Of a DNA stretch of 64,000 bases, positions 49,589 through 62,112 are shown piece after piece. The notes under the pieces are model-generated. The model saw only the letters and a program-made list of their open reading frames with translations. It was not told the DNA's origin and ran no database searches. Both the position numbers and the translations under genes were made by a program. Position 1 is the stretch's first letter; every line of letters begins with the position of its first letter. The DNA is from Moniliella sp. 'wahieum' (taxonomy: Eukaryota > Basidiomycota > Moniliellomycetes > Moniliellales > Moniliellaceae). Where the stretch lies: assembly GCA_003971905.1 (NCBI GenBank), contig RSEE01000045.1:310001-374000 (forward strand), read 5' to 3'.

Positions 49589-52207
49589 TTAGCTCGATCC
49601 CGAGGAGGCTGGGATGGGGTTGGGCAGCCATTGGCCGTTGGGGGCAGGCGCAAATCCATTGACAGGAGGCACTTTGTTGAGCAAAGTGCCCAAGCCCTGC
49701 AGGTTGTTGCCTTCCACTTTGTTGCCCCACCACAAGTTCTCGCCGTTGAACGCGTTGTCGACGGCAAGCAAACGCGTGTTGGGCACCTCGAGACAGAGCG
49801 AGATAAGGAACGACATGATGGCCGCGCCAGCGTCAAAGCCGGCCGAGATAAGGTAGTTGTAGTCCGACCAGAACTCGAAGTAGTGACGACGGAGGAAGTA
49901 CTGGAAGAACCAGCCGACAACGAACCACGAGGTGAAGTTGATACCCGTCGCAGGGGCATCATGCCCGTGCAGCTGAGGAAGACGGGCCAGTTGATGAGGC
50001 GCACCCAGGAGTTGGGGTACTCTTGGCCAGCAGCCAGGTCGGCACAGGAAGCAGAGCACCAATGATGAACATGATGTTCAGTGCACCGTAGGTCTGGCCA
50101 ACAGCGAAGGTACGACCAGGTCCAATCAGACCCCAGATGATACTCGCAGAGTAGAAGGTGTGTTGAGAAGCGCAGACGAAGTGCGCGGGGCTGATCTTCT
50201 CGTTGGGGTTGACACCGCACAGGTTACGCGTCGAGCCAAAGAGGAAGGCAGTGACGGCAACTTGGACGAGACACGCCCAGATGGTCGAGATGACCTGGGC
50301 ATAGAACATGTCGCGCGGGGGGATCTTCATGTAGTGACCCAGCTTGAGGTCACTCACGAACGTGACGGCTTGCGCCATCGAAATGTAGCCAAACGTCTTG
50401 AAAATCATCATGGCAACAGGACGGCCGGGCAGAGCGTAACCCACAATCATCTCAGCGATCACGTTGAGGCCGGGCGTGTTGGAAGTCACAGCAGTAATGA
50501 TTCCAATGGGGATGGTGTAAATCGCACTCATCAGGACGGCAATGATGAAGAGCCAGATGGGCAGATCGGTTTGGTAGCAGTAGATAGCAGGAACAGCCAT
50601 GGCGAAAGAAGCCAAGAAAGTAAGCAAGTACCAGTAGTACGGAACCTCCTTGTAACGAGCCATGAGACGGGCGTGGATGTCGGGCTCCTCCGTAAGAGAG
50701 CGCTTGAACTGGCGAGCAATGTCCTTGCCGTAGTAAAGGCCAACCTGAGTCAGGGTACTGTAACAGTAAAGAGTCAGTCAGTGGTTCAAACTTCATGCAA
50801 CATGAAGGATGCACGTACCTAGTGATCACACCAAAACCGACAGCGTAGGAGATCATGAACGTAGCCGAAAGGTACTCCTTGGAGTAGGTGTTGTACTTCT
50901 CCTCGTCCAACTCGAACCGGTCGTTAACCACATAGTCAACCGAGTATTCGTTGCCAAAGCGGTCGTAAATGCCAGAACTGCTGAACGTGAAGTAACCAGT
51001 GTACCGGGCATTGGTGGCCCAAAGAATGGGGGACACAAAGCCGATGATAACAACGTAGCCAACGAAGGTGTTGACAATGGCAAACCAGGGTTGGTAAATA
51101 GGCGACAGCAGAGCACTGGTAACCTGGAGCCAGTCGAACGAGATGAAGTTGAAGCCAATACCGCCCGAGCCTCCGAAGACAACGTTAACACCCTTGTTGT
51201 TGGGAGCCGCCCAGCAAGGCCAGGAGAAGACGCCGAGACCAGTGAACAAGTAAGTGGGAACGACCTCCCAGACAAACATGATGAGCGCGGCAACAGAGAA
51301 CATCTTGAAACGAGACCATCCACGGAAAGAGCCAACCTTAGCCTTCTCGTGCATCGAGCTCAGGAAGGCAGTTTGAGTCAAGTTCGAGGGCCAGATCATG
51401 GAAGCGGGCCAGACCAGAACTTGACGGCTAAAGCCAGCAAACGAGAACCCAATCATCTGAGTCGAAAGCGTAAGAAGGATCATGTAACCCGCAGAGAGGT
51501 GCTGACGGTAGTACGCGTGCTGCGTGATAAAGATGTCCGTGGAATAAGCCGTGCCGACACCGACAGTCGACATGATAGAGATCATGGTGTGTTCCTTGAT
51601 GTTAAAGGGGCCAGGGTTGACCCAGTCGGCAAGCGGCCAGTTGCGAGGGTAGGGGATTTTGGACATGAACACTCCGATCGGGTATGCAACCAGTTGCACG
51701 GCAATAGGGGGGAAGGTAACGGTAGGCCACTGCACGACAGAGGAATATTAGTTACGCTGAAAGATCATGCAGCCGTGACAACATCATGCAAGGACGTACC
51801 TGGGGAGAGAAATACATGTTGATACCACTCAACACCGTGCAAGCAATCATACCCATGAACCAAGCGCGGAAGGTGTTGGCCCTCATGGTGGGGTCGTCGA
51901 CGTTGCTCACAGCGGCGCGAACTTCAGGGTAGATGGAGTCGTCCTCGATCACATCCTCGAGACGCAGCTCCGCTTTCTGATCGCCCTTGGCCAACGCGCG
52001 GTCAGCTTCACGCAGCAAGGCGGGATCCAAGTTAGGGTCATTGAGGCGGCCATCGGTAATCTCGTGGCGAATGTCCGCCTCGATGCCACCGAAAGCAGCT
52101 TCATGATCGGCCAAGTACTGGGGCTGTTGGCGCTCGAGATCAGGGAGGACAGGCACGTCACTCGCGACGTCCTTGACGTCGTCCTTCTCTGGGTAAGGAC
52201 TAGCCAT
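49589..52207 (-). CDS. OPT-family oligopeptide transporter
   Basis: This is a proton-coupled importer of small peptides (or metal chelates) in the plasma membrane. Exon 1 (52207-51800) encodes an acidic cytosolic N-terminus and RANTFRAWFMGMIACTVLSG with INMYFSPQ. The intron 51730-51799 leads to exon 2 (50819-51729): PLADWVNPGPFNIKEHTMIS, YYRQHLSAGYMILLTLSTQM, WEVVPTYLFTGLGVFSWPCW. The intron 50758-50818 (both GTACGT..CAG) leads to exon 3: YYWYLLTFLASFAMAVPAIY, AEMIVGYALPGRPVAMMIFK, PPRDMFYAQVISTIWACLVQ, IIGALLPVPTWLLAK, and WWGNKVEGNNLQGLGT before TAA at 49589-49591. Two single-base losses (near 50020 and in the G4 run 49953-49956) break the frame; allowing for them gives exactly 830 codons. 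About 14-16 membrane segments fit the family. Confidence 0.94.
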
Positions 52208-54940
52208 GGCGGACGGAAGGGTGGGTGGTGAGTTGGGTGGTAACGAAAGGCAACAGCTTGCCTCTGGGTGGGGATTTATATACAGGGAATCCTTGCGTGC
52301 TCCCGCCTGCTGATACCGGAATTGGACGAGCCACCGCTGAGCCACTGGCGAACCCACGTAGTCATCTGCGAGCCCCTGCGAAAAACACGGGTTATCTGGA
52401 CGAATGTGACCTTCTAGACCACCCAGGCACACTGTGCAAGATCGAGGCGAGGCCATTTCAGTATGAGACAGCGGGGGGGGCTCTCAGGTGGCGAGTGCGG
52501 TGGGCGACGAACGGTGGACAACGTTGGGTTGCTGGTACTCATCCATCATCACTGTGGGTCTGTAGATAGACGATGACTGTGACAGAGATACGAGTTCGCA
52601 GTAGCATGTGTCGGCGACCTCGGTGGGGAGCTCAGCGCCCCCGTGCCCCCACCCACGGTGCTCACCCACACCGACTCGATCATCGCAACACCACGGCCTG
52701 AGGAGGCAGAGCAGGCCATAGTCCTGTATAGCCTGGCCAACGAGCCCCGAATGACTAATGCCTAGCAATGGCTGAGGAGCCTGAGCGCCTGGGTGACAGC
52801 ACACGTTGGATGCCCAGGAACGCCGTTTCTGGTTCTGTCCCGAAGGACGAAGATGATCCGGCGAAGACACCCAAGACTACGCTAGACCCGCGCCACGGAT
52901 CAATATAGCTATCGCGCAAGCCTCAGGAACATCCCTGGACGAGGCGTGGTTGGTCGACACTGTTATCGTGCGGGGGTGTGTTATCCATATGCTATCGCGC
53001 CGATCACATCCATCACCACCTGTTTGCATGATTGGCTGGGTGACAGTGGCCTGTGACCTCGTCACCCGAGTGGGGCCGTCGCACAGCGCCTGGGGAATGT
53101 GCTGCTCTGCACCATATGGCCCGACGGTTTCTCATCTTTTCATTTCAAACGATTCTTGGCACAGCAACGCTCAGCGCGGTAGTTCGGTTGGAACCGTGAT
53201 GGCTTATCTTCGGGAAAACAATGCCGGCGCGGCTGCCATGCTTCAGCGCCTCGGCCTGCCCGGCTGGGCGGCTGAGCTGAGCTTCGGAGCACGCGCGCCA
53301 CAGCCTGCCGTAGTGCATAGCAGGCCATCGCCTGACGCGCTGAGCCAGCCTAGGTGATGCTCAGGCCTGCTCAGGCTCGACGAGCGCTGAGGTTGAGTCT
53401 GGTTGAGCGCGTCCCAGATCCCACCAGGTCCCAACGCGCAGCGTGCTGGCTCTGGCCATCAATGCATCACATGGCATATGCTCGCAGGACCACCACATGG
53501 CTGTTCGGATGCCACGGCAAGGCCACACCGGTCACGCGGAAAAGGACCGCATGGTTCGACGGTTCGTCCAATTTGTCCGCATTCCCCACCTTTAAGCTTT
53601 GGCGATATATGGACGAGGGGCAGACAGGCTTCTCACTAGCGCAGAGATACAGCAGGACCCACACGCTATTTCTATATTGCCGCAGGCCCGTCGTCACAGA
53701 GATATGCCGAAGCACTGTCACGTTGTCACATGTGGACAACAGACTCATGACCCCGTTTCGGAAATTGTACACGCTGTTACAGGACGGCGGAGTCGAAGTG
53801 GGGGCATGGCAACGGCACTGTTGCAACAAGCTACAGTCTGTTGCAGTTCGCCACATTATCGTCGGCAATCCGCGCAGACGCAGGAAAGCTAGGGGGGAAC
53901 ATACATTCTGAGTATGGAAGGCGTGGACAACGACGGCTTCCAGCACACCGCTCCACCTACAGGGGGGTAAAGAGGCGGGGGCGTAGCGGGGTCGCGAAAA
54001 AGTCGCACATGGATGCAGTTAAGCGGTACCCTCGATGAATTAGTGATCCTCAGGCCTCACGCGAATATACCGCGTACCGGCCAGACCCCCATATGGCCGA
54101 TGTGGTACCAGTCTCGGCGTACACAGCCTGCATGTGCATGTCTGCGGGTCACGCCAGGGTCACGCCGGTCACGCGGTCACGGCAGATCCCGGCAGGCCTC
54201 GGCGCAATTTTCTATGTATACGCACAGTACTGTGGGCAGTACTCAGTGAGTACTCAGGTACACAGTGTGTCCTCAGTATTCCATGCGTTGAATCGATCAC
54301 CGTTCAACGTGATCATCGACCAACTGTAGATACTCTGTGCATACGGGCTTCCCACTATACCTCTCAGAAAGAGGTTTCCGAACCGCAGATAGTGTGGAGG
54401 AGACCGGCTCATACATGCGAGATAACTCGAGTATTAGCATCAGAATTGTGTGTTTGTCAAGGTTCAAACGTTTCGGCATCTCGTTCAATAAAAAGGTGTG
54501 TCTTTTGCCACCCTCTTAGATCAGAGAACCATTATTGTACCCCAGCGTTTTTCTCTTTGTGGTGTATCTCGATATGATGGTTGTGAGTGGCAGTGCTCTG
54601 TCCCTCGCGCCCACAGCCGAGTTGCTGAAGCTGCTAGTTGTGAGCCGCGAGAAGTGATGCCGTTCCAGGTCGAGTTGGACGTTGAACGTTGAATGTTTTG
54701 AGCTCGAGCGCGCTCAGCCTGAGCGCTCCACCGCAGCACCCAACCAGCGCTCAACGCAACGTGCTCAACGTTGATGTTGAGACACTTTGGAATAAGACTT
54801 CCCTCCAAACCAGGACTGATGGTTGTGGTGCATCAAGATGGAGGTTTTTCATTTAACTCAAAAGGCTACCTCTGGTCTAAATCCCTCCTTGGGCGCTTAA
54901 CCGCCGTTCCACACTGTCCACCGTCCCACCGTCCACCGTT

Positions 54941-55363
54941 TCACCGTGCACAGATCCACCGTCCACAGTATGATTGGCTGTAAAAGTCATTGGTAGTACG
55001 GACAAAAAGTAATGCAGAGGTGCGATATATACACCACACAGCGTGTGGCGTTTGTTGCTGATATGCGAACCAAAAATTGGGAGACCGCAGTGGAGTCGCC
55101 AGTAGATCGGGACTCTCTGGCTCTCGCCATAGACTTCCAAAAAGCGGATGAGCCTGAAGTATGAGAATGAGAGCATGGTAGACATGCGAGCGACAATGAA
55201 CCACATTGTATCTCCAATGAGAATCATATTTTGGCAATGTTGGTGGCAAAATACCCGTTAAGTCGTCATGACCAGGGGAACAGTGGCCATTGAAAGCGTC
55301 CATCGAATACTTGGAGTTCTTGTCTTCGCTTTCCGCTTGCTCCAGCAGGCGATGTAGATTCAT
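54941..55363 (-). CDS. unassigned open reading frame, 140 codons
   Basis: An ATG at 55363 opens MNLHRLLEQAESEDKNSKYS and continues without a stop for 140 residues in a region otherwise empty of genes. The first 45 residues are hydrophilic and helix-like. The remainder has no repeat or recognised motif. Chance is a real possibility. Confidence 0.2.
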   Translation of the reverse strand: MNLHRLLEQAESEDKNSKYSMDAFNGHCSPGHDDLTGILPPTLPKYDSHWRYNVVHCRSHVYHALILILQAHPLFGSLWREPESPDLLATPLRSPNFWFAYQQQTPHAVWCIYRTSALLFVRTTNDFYSQSYCGRWICAR

Positions 55364-55600
55364 TTCTGCCGGCGTTCCTCACATGTCACAGGAGCGCGTC
55401 AGGTCTCATCACTCGGCAGTCCGTATAATATGCCTGGCCTTTATCCCGTCCGTCTGGGGTATCGTCCTTCCTCACATATTGGCAATAGAAATAGACCAAA
55501 AACTGAGACTAGTATATATACATGTGAAGCACAACACCCCCAGTAATATGCAACGTGTGTTGTATTGCACACGAAGTCGGAACGAAGAGTATAGGTCACA

Positions 55601-56002
55601 ATGATCCGTCTGGTTGTTCACCACGGTCATTCTTTGAGTATCTCTGTACTTGCAAGCATCCTTCATACTCTTGTTTCTCTGGATCTCTGTGAGATAGCCA
55701 AGTGTGGGTGGGTGATGGCAATTCGCACTTGGGCGCCATTTTCTTGTACATATGGCCCCCCTCATCTCCCTCTTTGTTGTACCGCCACAGTAGTTCTAGC
55801 CCTTGGTTCCCTTCAGTGCACATTGGTTGCGATGTTGCTATTAGACGGAGAGCAGGAATACTCTCTAGCCTCTGCGGTTAGCGCATGTGCACAATGCACA
55901 GCCTGTGCTCTGTATGTTAGCCTTCCACGCCGAGAGGTACAATATAGTGCATCTCTTCTCTCTATTGTGGCACCACTTGTGTTGAGTGTGTATTCCACTT
56001 AA
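55601..56002 (+). CDS. unassigned hydrophobic open reading frame, 133 codons
   Basis: The ATG at 55601 starts MIRLVVHHGHSLSISVLASI and the frame includes two hydrophobic stretches (TATVVLALGSLQCTLVAMLL; ASLLSIVAPLVLSVYS). No family is recognised and no intron is needed. It may be a chance frame. Confidence 0.2.
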   Translation: MIRLVVHHGHSLSISVLASILHTLVSLDLCEIAKCGWVMAIRTWAPFSCTYGPPHLPLCCTATVVLALGSLQCTLVAMLLLDGEQEYSLASAVSACAQCTACALYVSLPRREVQYSASLLSIVAPLVLSVYST

Positions 56003-56890
56003 GGCTACCTGGCGCACGGTCGGACTTGAGTCCACAGTAGAGTAAGTGCCGCCGTTCCATCTACTAGTCAGCTGTTTCATATAACCGTAGAGGCCATCGC
56101 ATGATGGCAGGGGGATGCACCAAACGTGGCGCATGGGCCTGTGAGATAGGAGTGCTATAGGGTTCCTGCTCGGCCCTCAAGTGATCGCAGTGACGCTTCT
56201 TAGTCGGGCGGAGGGGTTCCCTTCGCAAGCATCAACACAGCGCACCCCATCGCCCCTGCTCGCTCCATCTCTCTTCTCTGTCTCTGTCTCTCCTTATTCC
56301 CTCAGACGTTGCTTGAAAAGATGTGGCTCACCTTTTTGCTTCCAGACATCACGCCTTGTTTGAAGGTTCCGCCTCGTTTAGGAGTTGTGTCCCCGAGTGT
56401 TCGCAAATCGTACTCTACTTGTAGTAGTATTGGCATGCTTTGAATTGACAACACGGCGGTTTCTACACCCTGAGAGAAGAGCCCCTTATCCCTCTGTCAT
56501 GTTATACCCCGCGGTTACCGGTTACCGGTTACCGGTTTCCGATTTGGAGATCGGCAGGTGGGGAGAGCCATGATGGCATGAGACCTGAGGAACAGAATTC
56601 ATGGCGGCCCCAACGCCGCTCGCCCGAGCACCGAGCGCGCGCTCTGAGTTAGTTGTCTTGGGGCCACTGTGGTAGCTCTGTAAATTATCTAATCGTCCCG
56701 CCTTGCGGCAAGCATTGTGGAAATGAAAGTATGAACTTGGTGATTCGATTATTATCGCGCACAATGCGGCGGGTCTCTCCTGTCTTAGATATAGCTATCG
56801 TGGCCAGGCACCCTCCCCATCAAAACAGCAATGCGCCCCAGGCTTTTAGCAAGCTATCTTTTTTCGCTCGCCCCACCACCCGCGACCATC

Positions 56891-57888
56891 ATGCCTATTC
56901 AACGCACAGCTACCGCCATTGAAGCCTCCAAGGAAGAGCAAAGCCTTCGGATCGAGTTACGGGGCGCACGAATTGTCTCCTTTGTCAGCCAGGGGCGGGA
57001 GGTCCTGTTTATGCCAACGGCGTACTCTTCGGAGTTTGGAGGGATCCCACTCTGTTGCCCTGTCTTTGGAAATCCTCGTGGTTGGCCATCCTGGAGACAA
57101 GAAGAAGCCCAAAAGGCAGGCGTGGACCTGGCTACTATGCCACTCCATGGGTTTGTGCGGGACATGGATTTTTCCCCACGAGAGCTTATCGAGACTGACG
57201 AGCGCGTCACAGTTTCGCTTGGTTTGGAGATGCCTGCCCAGTCAGGGTTTCCTTTCCCGCTAAGCTTGCAGTTTGATGTGTATGTGAATTTCCCTTTGCA
57301 TCCAACGTCCGACAGGGCCGAAAGAATACAGGAATAGTCCTAACCCTCCTCCGTGTCGCAGAACAATCGACTGCGACCGACCTAGTTTGAAGATGAGCCT
57401 TTCGGTCTACAATCCCACACACAACGAAATTGGCTTCAATGCTCTTTTCCACACTTACCTTCTTTCTCCTCCCGGTGAGCGCACAGTCAAGGGACTGCAG
57501 GGCAAGTTCTTCGACGCAACCAATTCTTGGCAGGGGCTTCAACTCCGAAGAGGCTCTACCGATTGATATGGAGAAGGGATCCGATGCTGTCTTCCCTTCT
57601 GCGTCTACCACAGGAAAGAAGACGGCGACATTGCATGATTCACGGGGTTGTGCAGGTCTGCACCGAGGGAGGGGGGGATGTTACACTGTGGGTTCCGGGT
57701 AAAGAATTGCAGCCTGAGTTGGGCATCGGCGCGGCCGATGGGTTTGTCTGTATTGAGCCGGGCAAATTTGGGTTTGCTCCTGTGCATCCAGGGGAAACGG
57801 TAAGTTTGAAGACGAAGCAAAGAAGAAGTGTGCTAACCGCTACCACTCTCGACAGTGGAAAGTGACCCAAATACTCACACCTAATTAA
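56891..57888 (+). CDS. hexose-6-phosphate epimerase (glucose-6-phosphate 1-epimerase, aldose-epimerase fold)
   Basis: It interconverts alpha and beta anomers of glucose 6-phosphate in the cytosol. The ATG at 56891 gives MPIQRTATAIEASKEEQSLR and the beta-strand-rich LRGARIVSFVSQGREVLFMP. FGGIPLCCPVFGN and LATMPLHGFVRDMDFS (with the conserved His) are family hallmarks, as are NEIGFNALFHTYLL and VKGLQGKFFDATNSW. The C-terminal part carries VTLWVPGKELQPELGIGAAD-like residues and FVCIEPGKFGFAPVHPGET. An intron at 57800-57855 (GTAAGT..CGACAG) adds WKVTQILTPN and TAA at 57886-57888. Frame breaks or a further intron lie near 57290-57370 and 57560-57640. The family is confident; the exact hexose phosphate is inferred. 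Confidence 0.87.
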
Positions 57889-59056
57889 CGGGGGCGATAC
57901 GATATAATTTCATGGAATTACTAAGAAGAAGAGTCGACCATGGAGTACCGGGGTGAGAAGGGAGAGGGAGACATAGGAGGGAAGCACTCGTATGCCGCCT
58001 AGCGCCAGTTGGGGTGATCATTTGGAATGGGTGCCAGGCAGGTTCGCTCCTGTGCTTCTCCCCCCCACGCGAGATTCGCTGGCCTGAGGCTCTATAGAAA
58101 AGTTATGAGAAGGCGAGCCTGGATGGCACCGAAGGGGTGAAGTAGATATTATCTTACAAATATAATGCCAAAACCTTCGTGTCTTGGGTGTGTGGTGCAC
58201 CGAGCTTATAGGGACTCGTCCTGGGCCGATCTCAACGAAGGGCAAGCACTCTTCAAGATTGATTCCAGGGCTGCTCAGCCCCGCTCCAGCTTCAGACCAT
58301 CTCCGCCCCTACCATCGGCTTTCCGAATCACCGAGTTTGGCTACCTTGCTGAACGTGCCATTATTAACTTAATCCTCTCCTCCGTCTCCCCCAGCTGCAG
58401 CAGGCCATCAGGGGACAACTGCTACCTTAGCACCTCCTATCACGTCCACACGCGAACCAACCACATATTCCACAGCCTGAAGGCTTAACCTGTGATGGCT
58501 TATGTGATTACCTCGATTTCTCAACGGCAGAGATCGTGCAGCGCAAAGGCGCGCATCGCTCATAGGATGCGGCTTTTGCCTGCATGGCTAATCGAGATTT
58601 TCTGGTGCACAATCTTGTGGGCCTTGCCACCTTGAATTTCGTACGTAGTAGTCCTCACATATCTATCCGGAACCTTGTTACCGGCATTTTCGATTAGCTA
58701 TGTGGCATTAAAAGAAGTCAGGCCGCCTTGAGTTGGGAGAGAATGGGTGAGGAACGCGCCTCATCGATCATGATCCTTTTATGAACAGCGCAGTATACCA
58801 CCTGACATGGCATCATCGCGCCGCCTCTATTGCCTCTCTCTCTCTCTCTCATTTCCTGCCTTGATGCTACTATACCAGTCACGGTACCATCCACTTGCCA
58901 TCCATCAAGTACCCCGGTCTCATTAATAAAACGTTGATTCGCCGGCCTGTGAAGACAAGAAGCTACAATGGTACATTGCTTGGTTGCAGTGAATGCTCAC
59001 TGCTGTCCTCCCGGCCTTTGTGGCAGCAGGAGGGTGGTAACAAGAGGAGAGCCAAG
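57889..59056. other. convergent intergenic region
   Basis: No conserved gene was seen. There is a (CT)n run at about 58837-58850. The region is between convergent genes (epimerase plus, I9 inhibitor minus), so no promoter is expected. Confidence 0.5.
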
Positions 59057-59360
59057 CTACTGCGTGGTAACCTCTTGGTCGGGTTCGATATAGGAGCTGG
59101 GGATGCGAGGCAAAAGAGGTATTAGGGTCAGACATCCAAAGATACAGAAAGACATACATGTAGGCATGGTCTCCACCAGCAGTGGCCGTGGTCAGGGCGG
59201 ATACTTTTTCCTCAGGAAGCACTGCGGAAAAGCCCTTGAGGATGTCCGAGTCGAACTGTTGGCGAATGGAGCCGCCCTTGGCTTTGACGTCGGCGATTTC
59301 CGTCTCGATGACCTCGGCGGGGGTCTCGGGCTTGAAAATGACCATGTAAGGCTTGCTCAT
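59057..59360 (-). CDS. PBI2: small I9-type proteinase inhibitor (Pbi2-like)
   Basis: This is a cytosolic inhibitor of vacuolar subtilisin-like proteinase B, also linked to vacuole fusion in yeast (as LMA1 subunit). Exon 1 (59360-59158) encodes MSKPYMVIFKPETPAEVIET, EIADVKAKGGSIRQQFDSDI and LKGFSAVLPEEKVSALTTAT. The 61-nt intron 59097-59157 (GTATGT..CTGACC..CCCAG) is followed by exon 2 (59096-59057), giving ISYIEPDQEVTTQ and TAG. The spliced product is 80 residues against 75 for yeast Pbi2. The frame is intact. Like Pbi2 it has no signal peptide and is a free I9 domain without a protease. It is divergent from TRM1, with 371 bp between starts. Confidence 0.93.
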
Positions 59361-59731
59361 CGTAAGGGCGAGAAAGAAACAAGGAAGAGGAGGATGCAGA
59401 AAGCAGGGGGGGGGGGGGTTGGTGGTGAGAGAAAGTGTGTGTGGTTGGCTCGCGCTGGCTTTATATAGGGGTGGGGCCGATGGGACCCGTTGATCTTGCA
59501 GGGGCACAACCTCGGTTTTGAGATAAGATCATCGATAAGACTTAAGCGCCAGCATGGCTCTCGATCATGCCATCGCCATCTCATTACCTAATCCAACCAC
59601 GTGCGGAATTGTGAGCCAATGCCATCCGCCCATTTTTCTCCTCGCCTGCTCCACTTGCCCTCAAGGTCCTCCAGGTTCAAGGGCTAAAACCTCTCCTCAA
59701 GACTTGGCAAACCTATCCTTCCATTTCTCCT

Positions 59732-61782
59732 ATGGCGCCCCCCCCCAAAATGCTCACGCCAGCCGAGATGGCACGCGATCTGGGCGTTGAAATCGCCACG
59801 GATGAGGTAGCGTATCGCGAAGGCAGCGCCTTTGTCGTATTCCCCACCGAACCTTCTGCTCCCTCCACCACCGGTCGGGGAGTTGCTACTGCAATGGTTG
59901 ATGGGCAAGGACCTGATGCAGCAGCCTTTCTCAATCCCGTTCAAGAATTCAACAGAGATTTGTCCATCTGTGCCATTCGTACCTGGCGCCAAATTGTACA
60001 GGCCGAGTACGACGCGCGCCGACGCCGAACCGCTGCGTCGAAAGAAGGAGGGGCGGTCAAAAGCGGTGACCTAGACCAGCACCCTGCTCCTGCTTTCACC
60101 ATTCTCGAAGCCCTTGCTGCCACGGGCCTACGCAGTATTCGCTATGCCAACGAGTTGGACCATGTTGGTTCCATCCTGGCTAATGATCTCTCTGCGTCAG
60201 CCGTTACGGCGATGCGAAGGAATGTAAAACTCAACTCTCTGTCCTCTAACTCCGCGTCGTCCACCCGTCTAAGCAAGATCACGATCAACGAAGATGACGC
60301 CTTGGCTGTCATGTATTCGCACCGCACCAACGACACGGGAAGGTTTGATGTGGATCTCGATCCATACGGAAGCGCCTCAGTCTTCCTCGATGGCGCCGTC
60401 CAAGCAGTGGCCGACGGGGGACTGCTATGCGTCACTTGCACGGACTTGGCCGTGTTGGCGGGTGGACAGTACCCAGAAAAGTCATTCACTTTGTATGGAG
60501 GAATGAACCTCCGTTGTGAGTATAGCCACGAACTAGCGTTGCGTTTGCTGCTTCACGCGATCACTTCGGCGGCTGCACGGTACGGACGCACCATCCAACC
60601 TGTGCTCTCGCTGGCATTGACTTTTACGTGCGCGTCTTTGTCCGCGTCCACACCTCTGTGGCTGAAACCAAGCACCTGGCTAGCCAGACCGCAATGGGGT
60701 GGACATGCCAGTCTTGCTCCCACACTGCCCACCTTCCATTAGCTCGTGTCCGTGCTGGTCCTCTGCCAAAAATGGGGCAAGCCAAATCAAGTTTACTACC
60801 GCTGGTCGCCCTCCTGTAGGCTCATCGTGCAGCCTATGTGGTGGAAGCTACCTTTTGTCCGGTCCGTTTTGGACTGGTCCACTGCATGATCGGGGGTTCT
60901 GTGAACGTTTGATTAACGTGGTCCAGCAGGACGAACAGCAATTTGGTACAGCGGGGCGGATCATTGGCATGGTGGCCACCGCGGCAGATGAGCTGGGTAC
61001 CGCCCATCAGCCGGATCCGTCCTCTTGGCTTTCACTGGCTAAGCCACCCTCAGTCCCATCTTCGAGGCCAGGGGAGGTGCAGGATCAGTTTGGGTACTTC
61101 AGCACCTCTTCAGAGCGTACCTTATTTTACTTCACGTCCAGTTTGGTGGCCCGTTGCTTCCATGGTACATCCGCACCGTTGGAGATATTTGTTCATGCCC
61201 TTCTGCATGCCGGGTATGAAGTGAGTCGATCCCATTGCTGCCGCGGTTCACTCAAAACAAATGCTCCTCATCACGATGTGCTGGACATTTACCGTTACTG
61301 GTTACGCCGAGAGCAGGACGGTTGAACCTGGCCTTATCGCAAGTCTCTCTTTTGGAACAGGACACTAAGCAGAGCCCAACCTCACTGGCCGCAACCAATG
61401 AGCCGCCACCCTCGCTTGTCGGACGAAAGATCGAGATGAGTCGGCGTACCAAAGCCCAGAACGAAAAGGCACCGGCTCATATCTTATCCGATACCCCAAT
61501 CCAAAAAGACTGGAACCTCTCCCCTCACCCCCAGTCGGATCGGATCCTCCTTCCCCAACTCCCGGAAGTGAGGTACCGGCGTCCACTTTGGATGCTATGA
61601 CCGGGGGCAGTGTGACCGCCACAGGTGAACACTTCCACCGCAAGGTGGGCCCCAAGAAGACGAGGATTGTGCGATACCAAGAAAACCCGTCGCCCAATTG
61701 GGGGCCAGCGACAGCCGCCAAGGTCGGGCGGCGACAGCGGTCCGATCGGCTTGGCTCGAGTGACACCGTGCCCAACCCATGA
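59732..61782 (+). CDS. TRM1: TRM1, tRNA (guanine26-N2)-dimethyltransferase
   Basis: It makes m2,2G26 in cytosolic and mitochondrial tRNAs. The ATG at 59732 gives MAPPPKMLTPAEMARDLGVE, then VAYREGSAFVVFP and FLNPVQEFNRDLSICAIRTW. The SAM-binding core is FTILEALAATGLRSIRYANE. ANDLSASAVTAMRRNVKLN and the family motif FDVDLDPYGSASVFLDGAVQ follow, then LLCVTCTDLAVLAG and GGMNLRCEYSHELALRLLLH. A zinc-like pair of cysteine motifs (CQSC near 60705; CSLCGG near 60830) with GPFWTGPLHDRGFCERLINV comes next. The C-terminus ends RYQENPSPNWGPATAAKVGR with TGA at 61780-61782. Frame breaks lie near 60620, 60740, 61240, 61320 and 61580. FDVDLDPYG lacks one residue compared with the usual FDV(I/V)DLDPYG. Confidence 0.94.
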
Positions 61783-62112
61783 AAGAAAGTGTGTGTTCCT
61801 TCTCCGCATGGTCTGACCTGTACACCTGTGACATGTGACTCCAGGTCCATACAAAAGCGAGCGTAAAGGGGCGCTGATCATCCAAAGTACCTATAATGAA
61901 AGCGGGTAGAACATGGGCATTCCTATTCAAGCTGTAAGGTTATACCCCAGAACCCCTCGTGCTGCGTGACGCGAATATTGACAGTTGAACATTGCATCCA
62001 TGCGTTCTCCTTCGCCCTAGTTTGCTCGTAAGCGTAGGGCGCAACAGGGCGTAACGCGTACCGTGTGCCGGGTTTGTTGCAAACGATCTGAAATGTTCGT
62101 ACACATCAGGAT

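Larger units (their letters stand above)
52208..56890. other. 4.7 kb without a recognised gene
   Basis: The first 200 bases are the OPT promoter. The rest shows no conserved protein. It includes TTGAACGTT elements at 54301-54313, 54675-54696 and 54764-54781, a CACCGTCCAC-type repetition at 54900-54970, and tandem GGTTACC units at 56511-56535. Two unassigned ATG reading frames are listed separately. Confidence 0.5.

Noticed and set aside
50809-51822. 337-codon open frame on the plus strand opposite the OPT transporter
   Set aside because: It mirrors the transporter exon 2 exactly in phase and composition (Asp/Glu/Arg/Asn-rich antisense of hydrophobic codons). The minus strand carries clear OPT motifs and splice sites.
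56511-56535. GGTTACC tandem as a telomere-like repeat
   Set aside because: Only about three units, imperfect and internal between normal genes; not a TTAGGG-type array.
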